DNA from: Bryopsis sp. KO-2023
Taxonomy: Eukaryota > Chlorophyta > Ulvophyceae > Bryopsidales > Bryopsidaceae
Assembly (NCBI GenBank): GCA_030272585.1
Contig: BSYQ01000006.1
Span: 6,473,001 to 6,537,000 of the forward strand
Direction of reading: 5' to 3'
DNA: 64,000 nucleotides
Position numbers and translations under genes: made by a program. This document shows positions 1-11,575 of the stretch, one piece after another. Each line of letters begins with the position of its first letter. Position 1 is the stretch's first letter. The notes under the pieces are model-generated. The model ran no database searches and was not told the DNA's origin. It was given only the letters and a program-made list of their open reading frames with translations.

Positions 1-2832
1 AGCAGCCCTGAATGCTTGCATAGCTTTTGACACCACGCTTTGAAGGGCATCAGGGTGGAGCTCGAAAGCAAAATTCAATTCCTATACAAGACAAACAGCA
101 CTACAAATTCACAGTGGAAGGAGATACCTAATTAGATTCTTTTCAAGTATTCACTCTTGATGTGAAGCACTCCAAAAAACAGGGAAAATGGAAGCAGGTA
201 CCATCACCAAATACCCGAAAGGCCAATGCAACTCAAGGATGTACGCATGCTACAGGTTAAAACACTGCTTTGATCAAAAACCCACCTGGGAAACTATTGA
301 ATCCACAATTTTTCTAACTTCAGGATTCCCCAACCGAGTCTTGGTTTGACCTTCAAACTCAGGGTCAGGGACTTTGACAGAAATGATGCTGCCGAGGCCT
401 TCCCTCACGAAATCCCCAGCCAGATTGGGTTCGCTGTCCTTGAGCAGTTTGTTTTTTCTTGCCAGAGAGTTGATTGTCCGTGTCAGTGCGGTTTTGAGAC
501 CATCGATGTGGGTGCCTCCGTCGATAGTTTTGATATTGTTAGCAAATCCTAACAGGGTGTCGGAATAAGAGTCGGAACACCACTGAAAGCCCACCTCGAC
601 CTGGCAATCGACATCAACCATCAAACGATTAGGGACGTCTTAGTTTGTTATTCACTTTGAACATGCCCGCCCCCATCCTCAAATTAATCCCAGAAACACT
701 GATTTCCAATGCCACCTACTCCTCCAACAGATCAGATGCCCACATAAAAACCCCACACATTTTTTCCATAAGGCGAACCCTACCTGGACTCCGTCTTTTT
801 CCCCCTTGCACGATATCACATCGTGCAAAGTGGTTTTGTCTCTGTTCAAATACAAAACATACTCCTTGATTCCGCCCGTGAATTTGAAAACTTCCCAGCC
901 CGATTTCTCCCCTTCAGTTTCGACCTTGTAGTGGATGGTCGCATTGCTATTGAGAAAAGCCAACTCCCTCAATCGAGTCTGGATGACTTTCGTATCAAAC
1001 GAAGCAGATTTTGAGAAAACATCAGGATCGTATTTGAACTCTACCTGTTAACAAAAAAACAAGGCTTTCAAAACAAAAAAACACCCTCTCTGTTGGAAAA
1101 CATATCAATTCCAAATCAGGAAAACTGGCTGATCCAGCAAATCGTCACCCTTTCAACAAAAATGTAAGTGAGAAATATGATTCATTAGTAACATCCCTTC
1201 CCTGGCCAGTATCGCTGACGCTAAAAGGGCCATTTTGAGTAATATGGTGTTCACCACTCAATACACAATCAACCATGATTCCAGCGACCAGGATCTGATT
1301 ATGCCAACAACAGAGAATTCACCCAGATTCCCAAACTCTGAAAATACAATCGACTTCTCCTTCTGAGTCACTTTCCTTCAACAGTCGATCAATTTCAGCA
1401 GCTTCCAGCACAGATTTTTTTGAGCAAACGACTTCACCTGCGTTCCGGCTTTTTTGGGATCTACTTTGGAAAGTTGCATTGGTGCAAGAGGGACACCACG
1501 GGAAAACGATTGGACATGTTGGAAGCCTTTCCGCCACACAGTGACCTCCAGACTCTCTGAGAGAGCATTCACAACTGAAACCCCCACGCCGTGAAGTCCC
1601 CCCGACACTTTGTACCTGAAAAAAGTCGGGTAAATCTATTCAAAAAAAATAGAAAACTCTACCACTTTCCCTGCAGGCTGCCCCAATCAGTTGGTCATGA
1701 GATGGGGAACAGCTTTCATTGCTCGAAAACATGGTGTTGATTATGCCAAATAGTTTGATAAACATTCAAAGTGAACGGCAACAATATTGAGGGTGCATAA
1801 ATAAAAAATTACCCGGAAAATTCACGTGAATTTTTAATGACAACTTTGTTAGCAACCTTTCGAGACAGTTCTTTATTTTGCATGTGTCATACCCTACCCA
1901 CTCTTTTGCCCTCCGAACTTGCCCCCTGCATGCAAAACCGTCAATACAGTTTCCAGAGCTGACCGTCCTGTCTGTGGGTGAGTGTCCGTTGGGATGCCCC
2001 GACCATTGTCTCTTATGCAAACAGTTCCAGCGCTGGTGTTCAAAATTACATGGACATCGGTGGCGAATCCGGCTTGCACTTCATCCACCGCATTGTCCAG
2101 CACTTCAAACAGCAAATGATGTAGACCTCGTTGACCTGTACTGCCGATATACATGCCCGGGCGTTTTCTCACTGGTTCCAGCCCCTCCAGCACCTGGATG
2201 GAGTATATGGCACAGGGAAAACCTAATTTAAATGGCCAAGTACGATGTTCGCATTCCATGATGAACCTGTTTTGAGAGTTTACTAGGAGCTGAAAAAATC
2301 AGCGATCGTTAAAAAAAATAGCATGGAATTGACATTTTACCCATGATTAAATGAAGATGTCATGTGGTGATTGCATTGCATGAGATTTCATATTCAAGAA
2401 AATTATTTAGATGTTTTAACTTCTTGCTTTTGGATATTGAAAGCTAAACACAATGCTCCGGCCACCTGGCCCTTCTCAAGGAAATGGAGAAAATACCCTT
2501 GAACCACCACCCACCCACAAGACAGTTATCGTCGACTGGAGACAATGCCACCAGGCGAAGCATCGTGTTCGTCAGAATTCTACCTGAATATGGTCGGCTC
2601 CATATGAGTTCGGGTCTATGTCGGTGGACAAAGCTCTTCCAGTTGCGGGCCTCCAGGGATGGTCCTGGCGCGAAAGGCTCCACCGACCGACATCCAGCCC
2701 ACTCAACTCTCTTCGACAGAGAGAACACTGCGTAGGCTTATTCGCATAGCGAACCCCTAACCTTAACCAACTACAGAGCCTTCCCACCCTCAGATTGCTG
2801 CCCATGTGCCCCCAGGCAGATGCGTTCAACAA
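1..2832 (-). CDS. gyrB: DNA gyrase subunit B, organelle-targeted (3' end outside window)
   Basis: ATP-binding subunit of bacterial-type DNA gyrase, which in algae and plants supercoils plastid and/or mitochondrial DNA. Exons on the minus strand: 2832-2584, 2193-1910, 1615-1438, 1044-784, 600-286, 81-1; all phases join, giving 456 visible residues. Residues 1 to about 75 form an Arg/Ser-rich leader with few acidic residues, taken as a transit peptide. Core motifs follow: [18 protein letters not shown], the GHKL N-box DNAVDE near residue 117, [22 protein letters not shown], then the transducer domain with [14 protein letters not shown] and the QTKTRLGN loop. The TOPRIM half lies beyond the left edge. 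The [13 protein letters not shown] junction fixes the leader exon, 390 bp upstream of exon 2. The second intron appears to start with GC rather than GT. Which organelle is served cannot be read from the sequence. Confidence 0.93.
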
Positions 2833-3060
2833 TCACCCCGACCGCCTTTTCGAGTGATGGGTCCTATGCGACTCGCGCGAACGAATATAGGGGTGGGTGG
2901 AAGTACGAAGTGGCGGCTTCGCTTTGGAGGGGCTGCGATTCTCTGGAGGGAGGCTGCGAGGGTCCCTTGAAGAACCAGAAACAGACAGAAATCGAGTTCT
3001 GACGCATGCTGGTTTTTTGGGATCAAAAGATAGAATTAGCAATCGATTACACTTCGCGTG
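2833..3060. promoter_or_regulatory. Short divergent intergenic region between gyrB and the zinc-finger gene
   Basis: About 228 bp separate the gyrB start codon (minus strand) from the ATG at 3061 (plus strand). The two divergent genes must share or overlap promoters here. I see no clear TATA box or repeated operator-like motif. The region is GC-richer than the introns around it. The regulatory role is inferred from geometry only. Confidence 0.4.
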
Positions 3061-3279
3061 ATGTCCGAGGATGCGAAGCGAAGAGAGAAAAGAGACAGCC
3101 ACAATCGACATCGGCGCCGACGTACAATGGGGAATCGCGCACAGAGAGGTTGTTTGATCTGCAGCAGAGCCCCCGTGATGGAGTGCCTCTTGTGCACGAA
3201 GAAAGGGATGTCGGGATGTTCACCGCGCTTTTGTTCGCCGCAGTGCTACAAAGAGCACTTCGCAGAGCACAAACACAGA
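3061..3279 (+). CDS. First exon of a C6H2/MYND-like zinc-finger protein (partial model)
   Basis: An open reading frame of 73 codons ends at a plausible donor (GTGAGC at 3280). After a basic N-terminus rich in Arg and His it holds one zinc-binding pattern: C-x2-C-x7-C-x2-C-x12-C-x3-C-x3-H-x3-H, reading CLIC...CLLC...CSPQC, then H and H. This spacing resembles the N-terminal finger of methionine aminopeptidase 1 and of some plant CCR4-type deadenylases more than a classic MYND domain, which ends in Cys. No catalytic domain of either family could be found downstream, so the full protein is unknown. The start codon choice is uncertain: a GTG precedes the ATG at 3061. Confidence 0.5.
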
Positions 3280-5281
3280 GTGAGCCCGTTTCCCACAAGG
3301 TGCGGAGTCTGCAGCTTGACGGAGGTTGTTTTTCTTGATGAACGCTGACAATAAGTAATAGGTTTCGGAGTGTACATCCAAAGGACTGTTGCAACGCTCC
3401 CTTCCCCCCCGCCACTGGCACACGCACCAGCTCCAAAACGTTAGTCATATTTCAGTGTTTTTTCCCTTGTAAACAAACTGTTTTCGTCCCTATTTCCATG
3501 CACTGTCGTCTCTTGTTCCACCCCAAAGTCGTCAAGTGTTGCATCGGTCGTTTATAAGTCACTGTTGTTCCGCGCAGTCCGTCGGAATCACCTAGAAGTC
3601 TCGGAACCTTAAGGAGAGACTCTACGAGTTCTATAACAGACAGCTGGGATTGCTCGTCGCCATCGACTAGGTCCCACTGCACATGTTCGCCGCCTCCCGT
3701 CAGTTTTCAGACGAACTCGTCGCCTCTCTCTTGGTGGATGGCCGCGGCCGAAGCAGAAAACGGAAACCCAGCTAGCACACAACGACGTTTCTCTCGAGCG
3801 CGCGATCAAGGAGGTTTCGTTTCTCTGCGTCCCAACCCTACACATGTCGAAGTTCACTGTGTCTCTCCTTGCATTTACTTGGTTCCAATGTACTATTAAT
3901 CGAATCGGGCGCAAAACATGCTTCGAAATCGAGAATTGAAATTTCTTTTTCCTTTTTTGTCTTATTTTGAATCGGATTCTGGTCTCGCATTTGGCTGAGA
4001 AATTCTTACATAGTACCTTATCCGTGAAATCTGTTTCTCTGTTGTGTGTTTTTTTGCTTCGATCTTCTTCATTTGGGGGCTACTTGCATAATGTGTACAT
4101 AGTTGATCAACGCTGATCTGGAATTTGACTGAAGTGATTGGAACGAAAGGAAAAAATTTTGACAAAGCTTGAATAAAAAATGGGCATCAGGGAATTTCTT
4201 TTTGAAGTGGGGGCTTCAGGACAAGAATGACTTGGGTGCATTTTTCTTTTGGGTGCTGATTTGGAGGAAATGAATGTGTCGGTTAATCAAAAGAGGTTAG
4301 AACTGAGCTCTATCAAATAATAGTGTGATGTTGTTGGGCATGCACAAAATACTGGGATGCCTAATGACGAACGATCTCCAACATGGTGAATAAAAACTGA
4401 GTTTTTGTGACGGTATATTTCAAGGGGAAAAAACCATGCTTCTGTGTGAATAGACTCTTAGAGTTTTGGACTGTGGAAACTGGTTGGGGTGGGATTACGT
4501 TCGCAAAAATGCAATAACAAGAAGAAAAAACTGGTGGAAAATGGCAAAGGCTAAATTGCTGGCCAGAGTTTCGGAATTGTGGTGGAATAATGGAATTTTG
4601 TTCTTGTAAACTGCTTTTTTTTGTCAGACGTCATGATCGAAATGTCAACTGGACACTAGACAAAATTTTCCTTTGCTTGATCCAGCACCATCGTGTGAAA
4701 GATTCCACTTAGTATCGAAGCTTGGAACAGCCACAAGTGTAGATCAGTGTGCTGCTGCCCGTATCAAAGCCAAAGAAAAAAGTGTAGGTTGAGAGTTCAT
4801 CGTCAGCAGACTTATGGGTGCCGAAACTATTCAATTCCACTTGTTTTCTTTCAGGTTCATATCTTTTCATTCAGCACAAAATTGATTGGTGGAAAGGGAT
4901 GGTGACACCTAAGACAGCAGACCAGACGCAAGGATGTACTCTCATGATTTGTGAGGTGTTCCCAACAGGACCTGGGTCAACATGATCAGCATATGTGCAG
5001 TCAAGGATTTTTTCAGGAAATGCCTCTTTTCGATTTTTTCACAAATTCAACTGCAGCAAAAAGAGTCTATGTCCAGTAAGAATGAGAATGAGTTGTGTAT
5101 CGCAAAAGGCCTCGCCCAGGGATAAACAAACCAACAGCATCGCACTCTACCCATGTTTTTGACGAAATCCTACGCTCTCAATGGTACACAGAAACATACC
5201 AAAATCAAACACACACAAGAAGAAAGAAAATACCTACTCAGCAACCGATCTAAGATATGCGTTTTTGTTGGTTTTTTTTCA
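3280..5281. other. Mostly non-coding stretch; possible further exons of the zinc-finger gene
   Basis: About 2 kb without a recognisable domain. One Ser-rich plus-strand reading frame runs from an acceptor-like site near 3573 to a stop at 3897-3899 and could be a terminal exon of the gene starting at 3061, but phase and homology do not settle it. From about 3900 to 5270 the sequence is AT-rich with stops in all frames; it probably contains 3' UTRs of both neighbours. Confidence 0.3.
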
Positions 5282-8200
5282 TCAAGCATCCAATCCTGAG
5301 ACATCCTTCCTTTTGTACAAGTACATGTATCCCAGATCTTTCGGAGGCTTCTCAGAAACAGCTACGCTCTCATCGTTGAAAATGACCCATCGCCCCTCCT
5401 TCCTCAGATGGCAGACATAGTGTCCACATGCTGTGCTGCTGCCCATGTGGCTAATAAATCCAATCAGTTCATAATGCCCAGGTCCATCATTCATGCTGAG
5501 TTCCGAACTGGCCCCACTGCTCCTGGTTGCTTCAGCAGCACTTTGTTGCTCAACTTCAGCCACAGCGGCATCAAGATTGTCCATTCTGGATATCAACCAA
5601 TCAGCAGCTCTTTCTGTGTCGTTCTTGCATGCAGTGAGGGCCGCATTTGATGCTTTCTCAGGAAATCCCATTGCTACCAGCATTTGGACAGCCTCAGCCG
5701 GCGGCTGGGGTCCACCTGATGATGTTTGTTCTGTTGAAACCAAACCACAAGAATAAGCACAGGCTTCTCCACAAATTGACTGAAGATTTTTCTGGCATTC
5801 AATGAAACATACAGATACCCTCAGTATTGAGTCTGTCATCACACACCAATGACACCACCTCCCATTGATCCAGATGAATTATCAAATAATATCCAGTAGA
5901 GCAATATCCAGCACAGAATCCTTACCTACGATAGGATCATTGAAATCAGCATCCCCCATGTGGGACAATACCCATTCCATAGCAGCCTCTGCCGAAGTGT
6001 TATTCGTCGCAATCACAGCCCTCTTCAGTGCATTCTCAGAAAAGCCCATCTCCATGGACACCAATTGAGTAACAAGTTCGGCATTTGGTACCACAGCCCC
6101 AGAGTTTGCTTCCCCTTGACTTGCAGCATTGGTTTCATCCTCTGGCTGTTCGATTTCACCAGGCTGCAGCCCCCTGCCCCTCATTAACTCCAAATCTAGG
6201 TTTGCTGGAGGCTCCACTAATACTTCCTTTTTCCTCGGTGTCCAATTCTCGGCATAGTAATACCTGAACGGCAATCAAAATCCAATAACACAGTCATGAA
6301 GCCTCAAATCACCAATTTCACTCTTATTTGCCTGGTCACAAAGATATGTACAATTAAGCATTAGCACAAACACAGTTATTAGTGGTATAGGTCCACCTCT
6401 GATCCACGATTTTTTCATTTATTAGCCTAAATTACCAATTCTGGAAGAGGTCACTCGAAATCGCTTTCATAGACCGATGTACATGTATTGCCACAGAAAG
6501 GTTGTGCAAAGGCACTCCATGGATGGCCAAAAAATGTATTTTGAAGGCGCATCTGATTTGTTGGGAATGTTACCTCTGCATTTGAATCATAAGGTAAGGG
6601 GGAAACGATGCAAATCGAGTGTTTTTGATGGCCTGTGTTTTTCTCCTCAGACTTGCGCAGTCATAGTCCGCCACCATCGTATCCTCCGTCAATCTAGCAA
6701 TGCATGCAGAAAATGGAACCTAACCCAGAAAACACACACATCAACTTCAGCATTCTTTTTGCCATTTTGCTGACTATAAACTCACATTCTCCTCTCCATT
6801 TCAAGGCATTGTGATCTTGACAGGGTTGCATCAACATCTTCAAGCATCTTGAATGCTTGGCAAAGTTCTGCCCTGCAGATTTGATTTCAACTTGCCTTGG
6901 CTATAACTTTTTCTTCGTCGGAATCTCTGGTGATGGCTGACACTTGTGGAACTCCATTTTCCATCCCATCCTGGGTAATCTCGACATCGGCCTCAGCCTC
7001 CCTCAGTTTTTGCCTTTTCAATTCCCTCTCGTTGTAGCTTTCCACCTCTTCCTTGTTGGAAGCCGCCTCAATGGGGATATCCAGCATCAAAACCTTGTAG
7101 GCTTCTCGCTTGTACTGGACTCGATTAGATTCCATGCACTGAATCCTCTCTTCCAGTTGGAAAGCAAATGCATGGGAAGTGGGAGGCTACGAATAATCGG
7201 AAAAAAAAGCATCAAAATGAGTTCACATGTCAAAAAATGCTTGCAACTCAAGAATAGCATTTCATTTCATTTCATTTGTGACAGGATTTGGAATCTTGAA
7301 GTGATGGTGTTGCATTGGGGCTATGAATGGCCTTCCAAACAACACCCACACACGATTTGCAAGTTATCATTTAACTACAGCTGGGAAAACCTCACCTCAT
7401 CCCTGATTCCTAGTCTGTCGACATCCTTTTCTTCTGTTTTGTCCAGGACTTCCATAACATGCATGAAATACTCGCTGGCATCTTGTTGATGCATGGTGGA
7501 AAACTCCCTGTGGCCTCGACCCACTATGGTTTTAAAAAACTGGGGCTTCACACTCCACATATCACTGTCCCCTGCGCATGACTCATCACTGTCCACTTCC
7601 ATTTTACCTAAGGGATCACAAAGGCAGGAGAGCGGACGTTCAACAGTTGCTTACAGATTCCATGTAAAAAATCAAGTCAAACAAACAAACTGTGATCAAC
7701 AAACTGTGCATTCATGCATTCGACTCCAGAAATGACAAAAAATCTTCTTCTGTTTTTCGTCTCTTTTTTTTTCTTTTTTTTTCTTTTTTTTTTGGGGGGG
7801 GGGGAGTAAAATGAAATGCACCTTCTTTTGGTGGGTTCCCTGTCCTCCCCTTTATCAATGCTATTCCCATTTTGGCCATCTGGGTTGTCACATCATTCGC
7901 AGGATTCTCGGGCGCTGTTCGGAAAAGTTGCATAGCTTTGTCCACATATCTTTCCCGCGTTGCTGGCACCATCCACAACGTCTACCAACACCACCATCAC
8001 CAAGAATTCAGAATCCTGTTCAAATTGGGGTTGATTAATGAGTCCAAAAAGAAAAATGGACAATCCATTATTGTACCATAATAATAATAATAATACGGTC
8101 AACAAAAAGAGCACCAGGAGCATAGTTCGTTAAGCAAGAGGATCTACTATACTCCATTTGACATGAATGTTGATTTGTTTTGAAGACACTTGCGTATCAA

Positions 8201-10492
8201 CATTGATCGATTCATCCTATAAATTCTTCAGTGTCAGTCTGAATGCGTAACACCAAAATTCATATTACTCACGGACCTACAGGAACGGTATGAAAATGTG
8301 AGGTTTCTGGACCTACAGGAACGGTATGAAAATGTGAGGTTTCTTACCTGCATTAAGCTATTCATGTAACAACTGTTTCCTAGGTTTTTGAGGCCAATAT
8401 AGCCTGGTCCATGTACTGGCTGCAACTTCTCTCCAGCTTCTGTTATCCGGTTAAATTCGAAAGACATGTTCATTTCAACCTGGGCATCATGCAAAAATTG
8501 ATCAATCCTAGATGATATTTCATAAAACTGTCAACAGCACTCGGACAATGCCTGCACACCAAAATACCAAACATCATTTCCTGAAAAAGATTGGCAGCAA
8601 GAAACAGTTGAAGCCTTGATTTTTCAGTATTTATTGCATAAATCCAAAACAAATTCAGCTCCTACCTGTAATTCAGACATTGTCTTTTCTGTTTTCTCCA
8701 TTTGCATCATATTGATTCCCCAATGAGCCAAATGCTTGTCTAATTGAGGGTCCAAAACCATGTTATCCTCATCAGGTGCATATGAGTAAACATCGGCCCC
8801 ATGTGGAGTGATAGTACCAAGCTTAACCGCCAATGGATATTTCCTCCCTGTGGATTCGAAATGTCTGAGGGCTGATCCATTACCACCACTTCCATCAAAA
8901 TGCTGAAAGAAACCATGAAAACAAAAAATGTATTAGCAGAGTGGATCGTATCATATCTGCACAGTCTATTTGATGTCTTATTTTCCACATAGACACCTGA
9001 GAAACCTGGACCAATTGATCGATTTCCAAGTGGCAAATCAACTGTAGAAGAGTCGCAATACAATCTCACTAGCCATTTGACCACTTATATAAATTCACAG
9101 TTCTTTTCTCGGGTTTTCTTCGTTTCGTTCATTTGTTTCACAGGAAAATAAATGTAATTTCAATACCTGCCTCCCTGATCCAATGAATCCAGTGGACAAA
9201 TTCAACCACAGGTTTTCCATGACACCGGTTTCATCACACTTCCATTCTTTGGGGTCGGAGGGTATGGTTCGCTGTGCTGGAAGCTGCTCTAAATCTTTTG
9301 CATATTTACTGACTTGTCGATCTTCGTCCTCAGTCCACACAGCCGCAGCATCTTGCAAGGTCGCACTATCATGTTCCTTGTTTGAAAAAATGTCAAAATC
9401 ATAACAAGTCAATATATATTACAGCAATGCTGTTCTCCAGTCTGACTCATTTGCATTGCACCGATCAATGTCAAAATTCTGGGTTTGCCCAATCAACACA
9501 GCCAATGGATTCCTCATTTAAGAAAAATTCAAGAGATGCATAATTCACATTGGATGCATATTAGGTCACTGAAATTTACTAGCTTGAGAAAAATCACCAA
9601 AAAAAATCTAGAAGAAAAATTGAAAAACACATACGAGGTAAAGTTTTGGGGATTTATGACCACACATCAAAAGAATGACAAAAAAAAGCATTTTTCCATT
9701 AAATCATTCCAACCTGCACGGCTTTGATAGCTTGAAGAACCAGCTCAGGGAGGTCCAAACAAGGCAAAGGAATTTTGGTTTTCTCAGGCATGATGACTAA
9801 AGCAAACTCTTTCTCCACCGACCACTTGTCTTTGTCCACTTGAAACCCCCCTTCACCACCAATAGCCAACTTATCAGGCTTAGCATCCAAAGCTTTCAAT
9901 TCTTCTTCTGGAAGGGGAACCTGTCAGAAAAGAGACTGAACATTCTCACATCACTTTTTTCATCGAATCAAACTGCAAAGCCCATAACAAATTCATTCTG
10001 GCCAAACATATAGCAAACATCAGCATTTACATCCGATCAATATTCTTCCTTGTTTTCTAATCCATACATTTTGGTCTTTCTTTGCTGGACGATTAGAACG
10101 AAATTAAAAAATCATCATTGCCAATAAACTCCATAAAATATCAAACACAACGTTAACAATATCGGAAAAACAAAAAAAAGCACCGCATCGAAACACTGAA
10201 TTCAATCATCCACTGATCCACCATAGAATTTTTGAAAGAACAAGCAAGTTGCCCTCACCTTTATCCACTTCTGGTGCAAATAAAGTGTGTTGGCAGTCCT
10301 CTCGAAGTCAAGCCCTACAAACTCTTCGCCAAAAGCTTGGTGCGAATTCAAGTTGACGAACAATCCTTCTGCGGAGAACGGGGTGTCGAAGGAAAACATG
10401 CACTCGTCCTTGTAGACCCGATCATAGTTTCCAGGCGCCCGCACTGTCGCCATGACAGACCGGACTCTCGACAACAGCTCTTCCGATATCAT
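5282..10492 (-). CDS. UBP14: Ubiquitin carboxyl-terminal hydrolase 5/14 (isopeptidase T; plant UBP14 type)
   Basis: Cysteine protease that disassembles free polyubiquitin chains in cytosol and nucleus, keeping the ubiquitin pool available. Eleven coding exons (minus): 10492-10259, 9920-9714, 9376-9167, 8902-8666, 8479-8348, 7981-7822, 7607-7396, 7186-6896, 6719-6574, 6263-5926, 5730-5282; 871 residues against about 800-860 in the family. Order: N-terminal variant zinc-finger region, ZnF-UBP-like region (residues about 190-260, [18 protein letters not shown]), Cys box [13 protein letters not shown] with catalytic Cys near 333, two UBA domains, then the His box [15 protein letters not shown]. 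The [13 protein letters not shown] wording is closer to plant UBP14 than to animal USP5 as I recall them. The intron at 6720-6895 appears to be GC-AG (AAG|GCAAGT). A 5' UTR intron (about 10507-10824) is likely. Confidence 0.95.
7760..7804. repeat. Homopyrimidine run followed by poly-G in a USP5 intron
   Basis: T tracts of 8-10 interrupted by single C residues are followed by 11 G residues, about 17 bp inside the intron beyond the donor at 7821. On the transcript strand this is poly-C then A-rich. It is a simple repeat prone to length variation and assembly error. Confidence 0.85.
8273..8344. repeat. Perfect 36-bp tandem duplication at a USP5 splice donor
   Basis: Two identical 36-bp units lie at 8273-8308 and 8309-8344, each starting GGACCTACAGGAACGG. 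The array ends two bases before the GT donor at 8347-8346 of the exon carrying the catalytic Cys box. Identity of the copies suggests a recent duplication within the intron. Confidence 0.95.
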
Positions 10493-11575
10493 TTTCTCGA
10501 AACCACCTGGGGAAGGAAAGACAATCAAAGTCGGTGGGGCCAAAGGAGAACAGGACAGCGACAAACGGGTGGAGTTGACCTTCCAACTGAAGTGATCGAA
10601 CGAAACCAACACGCACACGGTGGCCCAAATACCGACACGGTCAAGAACCCTGTGAGTTGCGGGAACGAGGGTGGAGAAGAAGGCGGATCTGGAAATCGAA
10701 AACCTTCCCGAACGGGAATGTACAGATCAAGGACACTCGAACAACGACCAGGAAGTTGCAGTCCTTGATCGAAAAGTAAACGAAATAGTAAACATCTGCG
10801 CTATCTAACGAAACTCTTACTCACAGCGACGTTGGACTTTCGCAAAGCAGGTTCTGGGCGATCCCTGGATTTGCCTTGCGAGCGGATTTTGTAGCGGGAC
10901 AAAAGGCGACCGACGTTTCGCAGTCGAGAGCCTTCGAACCTCACGGGGAAGCTGAACGACAGTACTTATCGTGACGCACTTTTTGGTTTTCGGCTTGGGC
11001 GTTTGTCAGCGCGAGGTCAGGAGGTGCCAGAAACGGTACAGTACTTCTGCCGTCGCTATGACAGACAAAGTGGCTTCTCATTGGAGACTGACGATTTCTG
11101 AGGCGAGACGTCTCGGAAGAAACCAGTGGGCCTGCCGTTGGTCGGTCCACGATATGAAAGAGAAGAAAGACCTCTAACCCAAACTTCGTCACAGGAGTGT
11201 TTCCACTCCCGAAAACAAGACCTTAAAACGTGCCTTTTGGCGGGGGAAGAATCGAACGCGACGCTTCTGGCACTGCTCCCGGTCAGTTCTTTCTCAGCCC
11301 TACTCCTCAAGCTTCAATTTCATTGAAACGAAAAGGTCTTCCCTTATAATCGCTTCTGGACGGGGACCCCCGGGCTGAGAAAGCCTCAGGAAACTCACCA
11401 AGAAATCGTCGCGCGTAACTGGAAAATCAATCAGAGGAGGGGGTGGATCTATTCCGCTTGTATCACTTCGTTGCGTATTCTTGCAGAGTGGAGATAAAGC
11501 GGAAACAACTATTGTCGCTGGAGGGATACGAAGAACGGCGTTCGGAGAATGGCGGAGTGGAGAAGAGGGGCGGGG
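10493..11575. promoter_or_regulatory. Divergent intergenic region between USP5 and the tetraspanin-like gene
   Basis: About 1.08 kb between two divergent start codons. An acceptor-like CAG at 10509-10507 just before the USP5 ATG and a strong donor GTGAGTAAG at about 10824 (minus strand) suggest a 5' UTR intron for USP5. The rest, GC-richer than the introns, presumably holds both promoters. I see no recognisable coding unit. Confidence 0.45.

Noticed and set aside
5181-5420. Plus-strand frames over the 3' end of USP5
   Set aside because: They are shadows of the minus-strand USP5 last exon, whose UBA and His-box motifs are unmistakable.
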